Positions 1 to 7,042 of a stretch of 33,203 nt of DNA are shown here, piece after piece. The DNA comes from Candidatus Daviesbacteria bacterium RIFCSPHIGHO2_02_FULL_36_13 (GTDB lineage: Bacteria > Patescibacteriota > Microgenomatia > Daviesbacterales > UBA10151): positions 1-33,203 of the forward strand of contig MFCV01000020.1 of assembly GCA_001777015.1 (NCBI GenBank), given 5' to 3'. Below the pieces are notes generated by a model. That model was not told the origin of the DNA and did not search any database. It was given only the letters and a program-made list of their open reading frames with translations. Position numbers and translations under genes: made by a program. How positions within the stretch are numbered: position 1 is the first letter of the stretch; each line of letters starts with the position of its first letter.

Positions 1-1
1 A

Positions 2-148
2 GATACAACTGATCAACGAGAATTCTCTAAAAGAACATTAATTGGATATGTTGACGAGGTGGTACTTGCTGAAAATCCTGTAACCACCGCCAATCTTCTG
101 CAGAGTGGTTTCAATAATGCAAATAATATTACTACAACCGAACCATAA
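2..148 (+). CDS. C-terminal end of an unrecognised protein (partial)
   Basis: An open frame enters from the left edge and stops at TAA (146-148), giving about 48 residues ending in a Thr/Asn-rich tail (NNANNITTTEP). Codon use looks protein-like (GYVDEVVLAENPVTTANLL). I do not recognise the family. It ends 10 bp before the 3' end of the leftward tRNA-Leu(GAG), so the two are convergent. If the element boundary lies at 154-162, this is the last host gene on the left. Confidence 0.6.
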   Translation, partial: DTTDQREFSKRTLIGYVDEVVLAENPVTTANLLQSGFNNANNITTTEP

Positions 149-153
149 TCACT

Positions 154-162
154 CGTGTGCCG
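154..162. repeat. Candidate left attachment core (CGTGTGCCG)
   Basis: The nine bases are identical to 32112-32120 and cover the last four bases of tRNA-Leu(GAG), the discriminator position and the flanking CACG. Part of the match is expected because both are leucine tRNA 3' ends (GGC plus A73). The flanking CACG is not part of the tRNA and is the informative portion. Large serine recombinases need only a very short identical core. Confidence 0.4.
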
Positions 163-241
163 GGAACAGGACTTGAACCTGCAAGCTTTTTACAGCACAA
201 CCACCTCAAGGTTGCGAGTTTACCAATTTCTCCATCCCGGC
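159..241 (-). tRNA. tRNA-Leu (anticodon GAG)
   Basis: On the minus strand the acceptor arms GCCGGGA (235-241) and TCCCGGC (159-165) pair fully. The D stem is GAG/CTC. The anticodon stem CAACC/GGTTG encloses loop TTGAGGT, so the anticodon is GAG (reads CUC). A long variable arm (GCT/AGC stem) marks a class II leucine tRNA, and the T arm is GCAGG-TTCAAGT-CCTGT. CCA is not encoded (CAC follows the discriminator A). The gene is uninterrupted. Its first 36 nt overlap the end of the homing-endonuclease frame, so it may be cotranscribed with that gene. Confidence 0.95.
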
Positions 242-862
242 TTGTTTGGCTATTATAGCTAATGCTAACAGAATTTTCGAGCGCTTTCTTTTAAGAAATG
301 GTATATTTTCTTTGTAATATATTATTTTAAGTAGCTTAATCGAGGCCGCCTTAGCATAAACGAGCTGGTAAATAGATTTCCCTGAAAATTTAATTTTTCC
401 TTCAACTTGATAAAGTTTTTGAATTCTTTCTTGAATCCATTCTAAATGGATAGAACTGGCAGAAACAAAAGTTGTATAAAACATAAAGCTGCTTTTCCAG
501 CGCTTGTCCCAATAAGAATAAGTACATCCATCTCCATCTAAATGTCCCCTAAGAAAATCGGCAAAATAGCGTTCAGGAATAGCTATACTACCAATACTTT
601 TAGTCTTGTGGGGAGTTAATCCTATTTTCAAAAGGAATCTATAGAATTTTACGTTGCCAAATTGAATTTGAAAATATTCTTTATCCTTTTTCGCAGAACT
701 GTACTTTATACCTATTTTATTCTTAAGAACTAATATTTCTGCAAAAGTTTCTATTTGATCTATGTCTTTAGAGGTTAAATTAATATGTCTGCCATCTTTA
801 GATAAATTACCATCAGTCGTTATTAACCCGATTGCATAGGAAAGTTTGGCACTCCATCTCAT
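206..862 (-). CDS. LAGLIDADG homing endonuclease
   Basis: The protein has 218 residues and two LAGLIDADG-type helices, IGLITTDGN (about 11-19) and FLRGHLDGDG (about 103-112), with acidic residues D17 and D111 placed to bind catalytic metal. Two motifs in one chain indicate a monomeric, pseudosymmetric DNA endonuclease. It lies directly upstream of tRNA-Leu(GAG), and its last 12 codons are read from the tRNA 5' part. No intron is visible in the tRNA, so the gene is free-standing. The ATG at 860-862 is fixed by TATTAT (869-874) exactly 6 nt upstream, preceded by TG (extended -10), which implies a leaderless mRNA. The recognition target is unknown; a site in or near a tRNA gene is a guess from position. 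Confidence 0.85.
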   Translation of the reverse strand: MRWSAKLSYAIGLITTDGNLSKDGRHINLTSKDIDQIETFAEILVLKNKIGIKYSSAKKDKEYFQIQFGNVKFYRFLLKIGLTPHKTKSIGSIAIPERYFADFLRGHLDGDGCTYSYWDKRWKSSFMFYTTFVSASSIHLEWIQERIQKLYQVEGKIKFSGKSIYQLVYAKAASIKLLKIIYYKENIPFLKRKRSKILLALAIIAKQAGMEKLVNSQP

Positions 863-951
863 TAATTTATAATAGCATGCCTCAAGGATATAGTGTATAC
901 CATTTCCCCTGTGTTAACTTTATTCTATTCCACCTTCGGAGACCATAGCAT

Positions 952-1002
952 CCCTCTTGTGCACTCTATGGAACGATGTTCGAACCTGCTTGAGATTCAA
1001 CA
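952..1002. repeat. Imperfect direct repeat, copy 1
   Basis: This stretch matches 1900-1952 at roughly three-quarters of positions with one 2-nt gap. Shared blocks include CCCTCT, TGTGCAC, GGAACGATG and GAACCT. It overlaps the C-terminal codons of the leftward gene at 966. It resembles the 3' end of a minus-strand tRNA (TGTGC...TTCGAACCT), but the T stem does not pair. Confidence 0.6.
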
Positions 1003-1556
1003 ACATAATATAGTCTTAATGCTCCAAGATCAGGATTGTTATAACCTACAGCACGCATTCTAATAAATAGCGGTAGTATATATTCGTAAAGGGCTAAATC
1101 ATCTCTATTTCTTCGCATCTGTTCCATTTTCTCAATATCTAAGTGTTCTTCTTGGACTCCACCTCTGATAGCTTCATAAAACTGTTTGGGAGACTGATTG
1201 AATTTAAACTCGGATGTGCCTTCTTGGATGCCAGAATGTTCTCTGTACGGCTTTTCCCACTCGTTGCTCTTTCTAGCATTATTTTCAAATGTATAAGACT
1301 CTGCTTTTGCCGGATCAAGAGGTAAATCAAACATGAAATGCTCCAATGCAATTAACTTTGCATTTCTTTTTATTCTTTCAAGTTGTTCAATTTGTTCAGG
1401 TCTAGTAGGATTGAATGATTTGAGTTTCTCATATCTAGTACGAGCGTCATCACAATTATGGGAATTCCAATATAATTCCATTTCCTCTTCAACTCGTTTA
1501 GCAGTTTCCTCCAATAGAACTTGTTCAACATTCACCGAAATTTCAGGGTCACTCAT
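966..1556 (-). CDS. Orphan protein, 196 aa
   Basis: I do not recognise this family. The protein is charged and mostly helical by composition, with a Glu-rich N-terminal half (VLLEETAKRVEEEMELYW) and a more hydrophobic region near 155-185 (YEYILPLFIRMRAVGY). There is no signal peptide or membrane segment. The start follows a weak -10 (CATTAT about 5 nt upstream) with no Shine-Dalgarno. It is divergent from the gene at 1613 across 56 bp. Its last 8 residues (GSNIVP end) are encoded within a direct repeat whose second copy lies beyond the next gene. The pair 966-1894 could therefore be a small insertion unit. Confidence 0.65.
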   Translation of the reverse strand: MSDPEISVNVEQVLLEETAKRVEEEMELYWNSHNCDDARTRYEKLKSFNPTRPEQIEQLERIKRNAKLIALEHFMFDLPLDPAKAESYTFENNARKSNEWEKPYREHSGIQEGTSEFKFNQSPKQFYEAIRGGVQEEHLDIEKMEQMRRNRDDLALYEYILPLFIRMRAVGYNNPDLGALRLYYVVESQAGSNIVP

Positions 1557-1600
1557 TGAACATAATGTAAACCTAGGACCTTACAAAAGTCAATTTTTGA

Positions 1601-1606
1601 TATAAT
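1601..1606 (+). promoter_or_regulatory. Extended -10 (TGA-TATAAT) of a leaderless gene
   Basis: TATAAT sits exactly 6 nt before the ATG at 1613 and is preceded by TG at the extended -10 position. There is no Shine-Dalgarno. Transcription should begin at or next to the start codon. Confidence 0.65.
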
Positions 1607-1612
1607 CTATAT

Positions 1613-1894
1613 ATGTCAGGCAGAGAAGCCTTTTTAGGCCCCAAGCATACAATCACTGGAATTCCTGAGGGTAATCAATCTGTTGGAGAATTTAAGGCTC
1701 CTCCTACTGAACTTGAAGAGTTAGCTTTAAAATGGCCGGGCTTAACAGTGGAGCAAAAGGATGAAGTAATATGGGGCCAGTTAACAGATGCAAATAGAGC
1801 ACAATTTATAAATATACTGCCGCCCGTAGAACCCCCAGCACCGGAATTCTTTCAGGAAATATTTGACAGAATTAAAAGAGAAAGAGGCCTCTAA
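1613..1894 (+). CDS. Orphan small acidic protein, 93 aa
   Basis: Unrecognised. It has a proline-containing, disordered-looking first 30 residues, then a helical segment (ELEELALKWPGLTVEQKDEVIWG) and a Pro-rich linker (PPVEPPAPEFF) before a basic C-terminal helix. The start is supported by TATAAT 6 nt upstream. Together with its divergent neighbour at 966-1556 it is framed by the two imperfect direct repeats. A two-gene cargo unit is possible, but nothing in either sequence shows a function. Confidence 0.6.
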   Translation: MSGREAFLGPKHTITGIPEGNQSVGEFKAPPTELEELALKWPGLTVEQKDEVIWGQLTDANRAQFINILPPVEPPAPEFFQEIFDRIKRERGL

Positions 1895-1899
1895 AATAG

Positions 1900-1952
1900 C
1901 CCTCTATTGTGCACCATCTGGAACGATGTCGGAACCTATTTGACCTCAAACA
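1900..1952. repeat. Imperfect direct repeat, copy 2
   Basis: This is the second copy of the repeat at 952-1002. In one plus-strand frame the two copies read similarly (LCTLWNDVRTCL and LCTIWNDVGTYL), so the repeat may descend from coding DNA rather than from a recombination site. Confidence 0.6.
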
Positions 1953-2014
1953 TCAGTCCCAAAGAAAAAACTGAGCTCATTGTAGCAATTAACTATTTCA
2001 AAGAAGAATGGTGA
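1907..2014 (+). pseudogene. Possible gene remnant, about 35 codons
   Basis: A short open frame starts with TTG inside repeat copy 2 and runs to TGA at 2012-2014. It ends in a protein-like stretch (SPKEKTELIVAINYFKEEW). No promoter, Shine-Dalgarno or ATG supports it. It is best read as the 3' remnant of a gene cut by insertion or recombination at the repeat, or as a chance frame. The rest of 1895-2060 shows nothing else. Confidence 0.25.
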
Positions 2015-2060
2015 ATAGTAAGTTTGCTAATTACCCAGTAATATATTACTCTCTCTTCTT

Positions 2061-2756
2061 ATGGCTAGTCCAGATATTTTTATATCTCCCTATGCTCTAA
2101 AAATAATGGGTATATTAGGAGATCCAGTAAGATCTACTATTTTAAATGGATTTCATCCTGATATTAAAGCCAGTATTGGGGAAGTAGAGGAATGGGTAAG
2201 ATCTAATCGCCCAAGAGTACAAATACCTACCTTATATCGTATGTGTGATGAAATGGAAGGTGATAATCTTCTTGAGAGAAGGGCCCGTGGTGTATTTGAA
2301 CTTACACCATTTGGCATAACTGTAATAGAATCATCCAGAGTTTTTCATAATAGCATTAAGGCGTCTCTTTTCGACTCACGAATGAGACCAACAATCGAGT
2401 TTCAATACAATAAAGAGTATGCTGATGAAAGGGAGCAGGATTTCTTGCAAACTGACCAACCAACTAGAGAGACACGTAGAGTAATGGGTCTCTTAAAACA
2501 TCCTATTCGTGTTAGAATGATGCTAGTTTTATCTGAAGCTCCGGCAGAATTGTTACAACCCCAGTTAGTGCTTGATAGAGTATCAGAACTCCAAGGTAAA
2601 AAGGTTCCAAGTATCTATAAATATACAACTGAATTAGAAGGAGAACGTTTATTGAAAAGACTATATCCCAGAGTAGACCCTCAACTTGCGATAACCTCTC
2701 TTGGGGTTGCTGCTACAGAAGGCTTTGTAGAATTTCAAAAAACTTTGACTACTTAA
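2061..2756 (+). CDS. Double winged-helix transcriptional regulator
   Basis: The protein has 231 residues with two tandem winged-helix units of the ArsR/PadR kind, at about 12-95 and 135-225. The repeats align with each other: IMGILGDPVR with VMGLLKHPIR, and PTLYRMCDEMEGDNLLER with PSIYKYTTELEGERLLKR. A single chain thus carries what is normally a homodimer's pair of DNA-binding domains. No ligand domain or metal-binding cysteines are visible. TATATT (2042-2047) lies 13 nt before the ATG, with no Shine-Dalgarno. The likely role is regulating element or defence genes; its operator is unknown. Confidence 0.7.
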   Translation: MASPDIFISPYALKIMGILGDPVRSTILNGFHPDIKASIGEVEEWVRSNRPRVQIPTLYRMCDEMEGDNLLERRARGVFELTPFGITVIESSRVFHNSIKASLFDSRMRPTIEFQYNKEYADEREQDFLQTDQPTRETRRVMGLLKHPIRVRMMLVLSEAPAELLQPQLVLDRVSELQGKKVPSIYKYTTELEGERLLKRLYPRVDPQLAITSLGVAATEGFVEFQKTLTT

Positions 2757-2886
2757 CTATTATAAGAGCGTAGTTATCTAATTGTGCGGACGGGAGTTCC
2801 TATTTTGAACCGCTCCTACCGCAAATACTCTCCCATTTTAGCAACTTAATGGAGGCATATCAAGCTAATGAGGAGGTAGAAGAGAC

Positions 2887-3339
2887 ATGAGCTCAACTCT
2901 GTTTAACTCCCAGCTTCATGATGAAAAGACATTTTATCAAAAGTTCTTAACTGATCTTGAAGGCTGTACTAATGAAATAATCATAGAAAGCCCCTACATT
3001 ACCACAGAAAGAATGAGAACTTTTGATCGTTTATTTAAAAAACTACTTCAAAAGGGCGTTAAAATCTATATTTTTACCAGAGATCCAAGAGAACATGATG
3101 AATACATGGAGCCACAGTCAGAAGATGCTATAACCTGGTGTGAACAGGAGGGAATACAGGTTTTACTTTGTATTGGAAACCATCACAGGAAATTGGCAAT
3201 TTTAGACAGGAAAATACTCTGGGAAGGCAGCTTAAATATTTTAAGTCAAACTTTCAGCCGAGAGATTATGAGAAGAATAGAAGGGCAGGAATTGGCTTTA
3301 CAGATGTTTAATTTTCTAAAACTCGAAAAATTCCTCTAA
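2887..3339 (+). CDS. Phospholipase D-fold protein with one HKD motif
   Basis: The protein has 150 residues with one HxKxxxxD motif (HRKLAILD, H100, K102, D107), followed by G114-S115 and N117, as in the PLD superfamily. One motif means it must dimerise to form an active site, as in Nuc-type nucleases. There is no signal peptide, so a cytoplasmic nuclease role is more likely than lipid cleavage. Such domains also occur in defence proteins. GAGGAGGT about 10 nt before ATG is a strong Shine-Dalgarno, unlike most cargo genes here, so a leadered transcript is expected. It is followed 22 bp later by an orphan gene at 3362. Confidence 0.75.
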   Translation: MSSTLFNSQLHDEKTFYQKFLTDLEGCTNEIIIESPYITTERMRTFDRLFKKLLQKGVKIYIFTRDPREHDEYMEPQSEDAITWCEQEGIQVLLCIGNHHRKLAILDRKILWEGSLNILSQTFSREIMRRIEGQELALQMFNFLKLEKFL

Positions 3340-3361
3340 ATCTGTTATATTCAGGCTATAA

Positions 3362-3634
3362 ATGAGCAAAATTAATATTCCAGCTATGGATTCCTTACCC
3401 TGGGATGAAATAGATAATATGATCCAAGCAGATCGCCACCAGGAAGTAATTAAAAAGATCAGTAAAAGCACCTTAAGGTATTTATCTAGTGAAAAAAGTC
3501 GCCCGGAACTGATTGAATCTGCACTAAATTATTTACAAAAGAATAATCCTGAGCAAGCTACACCAAGTAGAGCTGTAAATGCAGTGGATATAATTCAGAA
3601 CTTTGCTAAATTAGCTTTAGAATCAAAGACCTAA
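3362..3634 (+). CDS. Orphan helical protein, 90 aa
   Basis: Unrecognised soluble, helical protein with a DEID-containing start and a C-terminal helix (AVDIIQNFAKLALESK). TGT-TATATT lies 10 nt before the ATG, suggesting its own promoter with a leader of about 3-4 nt. It follows the PLD-fold gene closely and its 3' end overlaps the convergent HTH gene by 12 bp. A partner role for the PLD protein or the downstream restriction-like module is possible from position only. Confidence 0.55.
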   Translation: MSKINIPAMDSLPWDEIDNMIQADRHQEVIKKISKSTLRYLSSEKSRPELIESALNYLQKNNPEQATPSRAVNAVDIIQNFAKLALESKT

Positions 3635-3832
3635 TAGATCTTCTGCTTTTACATTTAAAAGCTTGGCAATGTTTCTAAGCACCTCTCTTGTAGGATTATC
3701 TTCCTTGCCACGTTCAATACGAGAAATATAACTGACATGTTTGCCAATTTCATCAGCAAGTTGTTGCTGGCTTAATTCAGCATCTTCTCTGGCTTTCTTG
3801 ATGATCCTTCCAAGTTGTACTTTTGAACTCAT
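3623..3832 (-). CDS. XRE-family HTH protein, candidate restriction controller (C protein)
   Basis: The protein is a single Cro/CI-type helix-turn-helix domain of 69 residues (QLGRIIKKAREDAELSQQQLADEIG, then SYISRIERGKE), typical in size for C proteins of restriction-modification systems. I place the start at the ATG 3830-3832, because TATAAT (3839-3844) is exactly 6 nt upstream; an upstream TTG in frame would put the promoter inside the coding region. It is divergent from the EcoRI-type methylase across 78 bp, as in many C-regulated systems. That region holds three CTAG sites spaced by multiples of 13 bp. The HTH assignment is firm; the controller role is inferred. Confidence 0.8.
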   Translation of the reverse strand: MSSKVQLGRIIKKAREDAELSQQQLADEIGKHVSYISRIERGKEDNPTREVLRNIAKLLNVKAEDLLGL

Positions 3833-3855
3833 ACGCATATTATACAACTTTTTGG

Positions 3856-3901
3856 CTAGTTTTCGATTCTAGTATCTTATAGCTCTTGTTTTTGCTAGAA
3901 T
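3856..3901. promoter_or_regulatory. Candidate controller operator: three phased CTAG sites
   Basis: CTAG occurs at 3856-3859, 3869-3872 and 3895-3898, with spacings of 13 and 26 bp. The last two sit in an inverted pair, ATTCTAG (3866-3872) and CTAGAAT (3895-3901). The right arm overlaps the methylase -10 (TAGAAT, 3896-3901). A dimeric regulator could bind here and act on both divergent genes. Confidence 0.35.
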
Positions 3902-3910
3902 TGAAATCAA

Positions 3911-4981
3911 ATGGCTCAGAAAAATTTACAGCTCGCTAAACAAAAGAAAACAGATGAATTTTATACTCAGCTTGTTGATATTGAAAAGGAACTAAAACAT
4001 TACAAAGACCAATTTCGTGGTAAAGTGGTTTATTGTAATTGTGATGATCCGTTCGAAAGTAACTTTTTTAGATATTTTGCAGCAAATTTCAACACACTAG
4101 GTCTCAAAAAACTTATTACTACTAGTTATGTTAAATCTCCAATAGCTGGTGGACAGTTACCTCTATTCGAAGTAAAGGGATTAAAGCCGAAAGGAAAAGA
4201 GCCTTTTAAAATCGAAATTAATGAGGTCTTAGATTCTAATTCTGATGGCGCGATAGGATTATCAGACGTTGAATGGCTACTTAAGCACGATGCAAATGTT
4301 TCAACGCCTCTCAAAGGAGATGGTGATTTTCGTAGTCAAGAATGTATTGAGCTGCTCAAAGAAGCAGACATAGTAGTTACCAATCCTCCCTTTTCACTTT
4401 TTCGAAAATATGTTGCACAACTTGTTGAATATGACAAAAAGTTTCTAATTCTTGGTGATCAAAATGCAATTACCTATAAAGAGATATTCAAGTTAATTAA
4501 AGAAAATAAACTTTGGTTCGGGTATGATAACGGTGGAACAAAATGGTTTCAAGTTCCTGATGATTATGACATACCAACAGAATCAAGAAAGAAGATTGAA
4601 GATGGAATCCAATATTTCAGTATGGGAAGGGTCTTCTGGTTTACAAATCTAGACACAATTAAACGTCATGAAGAACTTACCTTATATAAAAAGTTTAGTC
4701 CAGAAGAATATCCAGAGTTTGACAATTATATTGCAATAAGTGTAGGTAGATACATGGATATTCCTATGGATTACGATGGTGTAATTGGTGTACCAATTAC
4801 ATTTCTAGATAAATATAATCCTGAACAGTTTGAAATCGTTGGAAGTGACTATAATATAAAGGAGGGTTTATTGCCCCAATTAGTTAATCCAAATTGGCAA
4901 GGAAAAACAGATCGAGCATATTTAAAAGGAAAAAGATTATATAGCCGTATCTTAATTAAAAATAAAAGATTAAAAAAATAA
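3911..4981 (+). CDS. EcoRI-type adenine-specific DNA methyltransferase
   Basis: The protein has 356 residues of the EcoRI methylase family (SAM-dependent N6-adenine methylation). Family marks in order are DEFYTQ (15-20), GKVVYCNCDDP (37-47, the SAM-binding side), GDGDFRSQE (about 136-144), and catalytic NPPF (158-161) followed by SLFRKY. Length is normal for the family. The ATG is preceded by TAGAAT 9 nt upstream without a Shine-Dalgarno. The stop is one base from the next gene's ATG, so the DUF262-HNH nuclease is cotranscribed. Context suggests it protects DNA against that nuclease. An orphan methylase is the alternative. Confidence 0.9.
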   Translation: MAQKNLQLAKQKKTDEFYTQLVDIEKELKHYKDQFRGKVVYCNCDDPFESNFFRYFAANFNTLGLKKLITTSYVKSPIAGGQLPLFEVKGLKPKGKEPFKIEINEVLDSNSDGAIGLSDVEWLLKHDANVSTPLKGDGDFRSQECIELLKEADIVVTNPPFSLFRKYVAQLVEYDKKFLILGDQNAITYKEIFKLIKENKLWFGYDNGGTKWFQVPDDYDIPTESRKKIEDGIQYFSMGRVFWFTNLDTIKRHEELTLYKKFSPEEYPEFDNYIAISVGRYMDIPMDYDGVIGVPITFLDKYNPEQFEIVGSDYNIKEGLLPQLVNPNWQGKTDRAYLKGKRLYSRILIKNKRLKK

Positions 4982-4982
4982 T

Positions 4983-6074
4983 ATGCAAATTGATTTACAT
5001 AAAATAAAAATTAGAGATGTGATTTCTGGATACAAAGACAGCGCCGAAGAGGGTGTGGTGGCTTATGGAGGAAAACTTGATATTCGACCAAAATATCAAC
5101 GAGAATTTGTGTATACAGGAAAACAGCGTGATGCTGTAATTGAAACTATAAAAAACGGATTTCCACTTAATGTTATGTATTGGGTCAAAACAAATCTAGG
5201 TAGTTTTGAAGTTCTGGATGGTCAACAAAGAACTATAAGTATAGGGCAATATGTAAATGGCGATTTCTCACTTAATAATTTTTATTTTGGTAATTTGACT
5301 AAAGAAGAACAAGACCAAATTCTGGATTATGAATTGATGATTTATTTCTGTGAAGGTACTGACAAAGAAAGATTAGATTGGTTTAGGATTATCAACATTG
5401 CTGGCGAAAAGTTAACAGACCAAGAAATACGTAATGCTGTTTATACAGGACCATGGCTTAGCGATGCTAAATTGAAATTTAGTAAAACTGGTTGTGTTGC
5501 ATATTTACTGGCTAGTGACGGAGGACAACTTCTTAGTGGTTCGCCAATCCGACAAGAATATTTAGAAACCACACTTTCATGGATCAATGATGGAAATATT
5601 GAAGATTATATGGGTCAACATCAACATGATTCGCATGCTGACGAATTGTGGAAATATTTTCAAAATGTCATTGCATGGGTCAGAAATACTTTTACCAACT
5701 ACAGACGAGAGATGAATAATGTAGCGTGGGGGGTCTTATATAATGAATTTAAAGATTCAAAGTACGATAGCAAAAAATTAGAAAGTGAAATTAAAGAACT
5801 AATGCAAGATGAAGATGTAACTAAAAAATCAGGTATTTATCCCTATATTTTAACTAGGCAAGAAAAATACTTATCAATTAGAGAGTTTACAGACAGGATG
5901 AAACGTGAATCATTTGAGCGACAGAATGGAAAATGTGTGAAATGCAAAAAAACATTTACTATAGAAGAAATGGAAGCGGATCATATAACACCCTGGCATG
6001 AAGGCGGGAAAACTATTACTGATAATTGCCAAATGCTATGCAAGCAAGATAATAGAACTAAATCGGGAATATAA
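4983..6074 (+). CDS. DUF262 plus HNH nuclease, candidate restriction enzyme
   Basis: The protein has 363 residues. The N-terminal DUF262 (ParB/Srx-like) domain shows PKYQREFVY (36-44) and DGQQR (79-83), the nucleotide-dependent motif of this family. The C terminus, about 315-363, is an HNH nuclease with CVKC, ADHI and NCQMLC zinc and metal ligands. This is the architecture of GmrS/GmrD-like and related restriction proteins. It directly follows an EcoRI-type methylase, so it probably cuts DNA lacking that methyl mark. Unlike GmrSD it is short, with the HNH directly appended. It could instead cut modified phage DNA. Pairing and operon are seen; substrate is inferred. Confidence 0.85.
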   Translation: MQIDLHKIKIRDVISGYKDSAEEGVVAYGGKLDIRPKYQREFVYTGKQRDAVIETIKNGFPLNVMYWVKTNLGSFEVLDGQQRTISIGQYVNGDFSLNNFYFGNLTKEEQDQILDYELMIYFCEGTDKERLDWFRIINIAGEKLTDQEIRNAVYTGPWLSDAKLKFSKTGCVAYLLASDGGQLLSGSPIRQEYLETTLSWINDGNIEDYMGQHQHDSHADELWKYFQNVIAWVRNTFTNYRREMNNVAWGVLYNEFKDSKYDSKKLESEIKELMQDEDVTKKSGIYPYILTRQEKYLSIREFTDRMKRESFERQNGKCVKCKKTFTIEEMEADHITPWHEGGKTITDNCQMLCKQDNRTKSGI

Positions 6075-6139
6075 CTCCTTAGAAAAAATCTTACATTACC
6101 TATCTTATAAGGCTAGTTTCTGGTAAAATTGACCCCATC

Positions 6140-7042
6140 ATGCCCCCCATTCCAAAAATTGCAGATATAGATGCTACGTTCAACTCGTGGGCAAAAAGTC
6201 CGAGTACAACTGAACAAGAAAAATGTGACAATTCGGTACGAGCTGTTAAACAAGCTGTAGTGAGTTTTGAAGGATTTAATGATAAAGATGTGAGCGTTTT
6301 TGCTCAAGGTTCATTTAGAGATAGAACAAATATTAGTTCTGAAAGTGATGTGGATGTTGGAGTACTATGCACGGATACTTTTTATTACGATTTACCGGAG
6401 GGTACCACTAAGGAGGATTTCGAAATTAGTGCAGCTGGATATGAGCATCCTCAATATAAAGACGATTTGCATCAGGCTTTGAACGACCATTTTGGGGAAA
6501 GTGCTGTAGTAAGGGGTAATAAAGCCTTTGATGTCCATGAAAATTCCTACAGAATTGATGCTGATGTCGTACCTCATTTTGAGTACAGATTGTATGATAA
6601 GTATGGCTCGTATCGAACCGGTACAGCCTTTCTTACAGATGATGGTAACAGAATAGTTAATTGGCCAGAACAAAACTACAGTAATGGTGTGACTAAAAAT
6701 GATGAAACAAAAGGATCATTTAAAGCTGTTACACGAATCATCAAAAATCTGAGGGTTAAAATGGAAGAGGATGGAATAGCTGCTGCAAAACCAATTCCCT
6801 CATACTTAATTGAGTGTTTAGTATGGAATGTCCCTAATCCAGGTCTTATGCACGATACTTACAAAGAAGATGTTAGATATGCATTGGCACATCTATTCAA
6901 TGATACTAGAGAGTTTGAAAGCTGCAAAGAATGGGGAGAGGTAAATGAGATAAAATATCTTTTTAGAGATTCTCAACCATGGAGAAGGGTTCAGGCAAAT
7001 GCCTTTCTTGATGCTGCTTGGAACTATTTAGGATTCGAATAA
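6140..7042 (+). CDS. CD-NTase, CBASS nucleotide cyclase
   Basis: The protein has 300 residues of the cGAS/DncV-like nucleotidyltransferase family. The active-site core reads QGSFRDRT (56-63), then ESDVDVGV (68-75) with D70 and D72, and a third acidic residue in RIDADVVP (D140/D142). It should make a cyclic oligonucleotide on phage infection. Its TAA overlaps the ATG of a Cap15-like effector (TAATG). No Cap2/Cap3 or HORMA/TRIP13 genes follow, so this is a minimal (type I) CBASS operon. TGG-TAAAAT lies 10 nt before the ATG with no Shine-Dalgarno. The nucleotide product cannot be read from sequence. Confidence 0.92.
   Translation: MPPIPKIADIDATFNSWAKSPSTTEQEKCDNSVRAVKQAVVSFEGFNDKDVSVFAQGSFRDRTNISSESDVDVGVLCTDTFYYDLPEGTTKEDFEISAAGYEHPQYKDDLHQALNDHFGESAVVRGNKAFDVHENSYRIDADVVPHFEYRLYDKYGSYRTGTAFLTDDGNRIVNWPEQNYSNGVTKNDETKGSFKAVTRIIKNLRVKMEEDGIAAAKPIPSYLIECLVWNVPNPGLMHDTYKEDVRYALAHLFNDTREFESCKEWGEVNEIKYLFRDSQPWRRVQANAFLDAAWNYLGFE

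Noticed and set aside
159-241. Group I intron in tRNA-Leu(GAG), suggested by the adjacent homing endonuclease
   Set aside because: All tRNA arms fold without interruption over 83 nt; there is no intron.
952-1002. tRNA 3' fragment inside the direct repeat (TGTGC...TTCGAACCT on the plus strand)
   Set aside because: The expected T stem does not pair and no acceptor or anticodon arm is present nearby. The resemblance is superficial, so it is listed only as a repeat.
2787-2825. Hairpin or terminator between 2061-2756 and the PLD-fold gene
   Set aside because: The stem GGAG-TTC/GAA-CTCC needs a 3-nt bulge and has no T tract; too weak to list.
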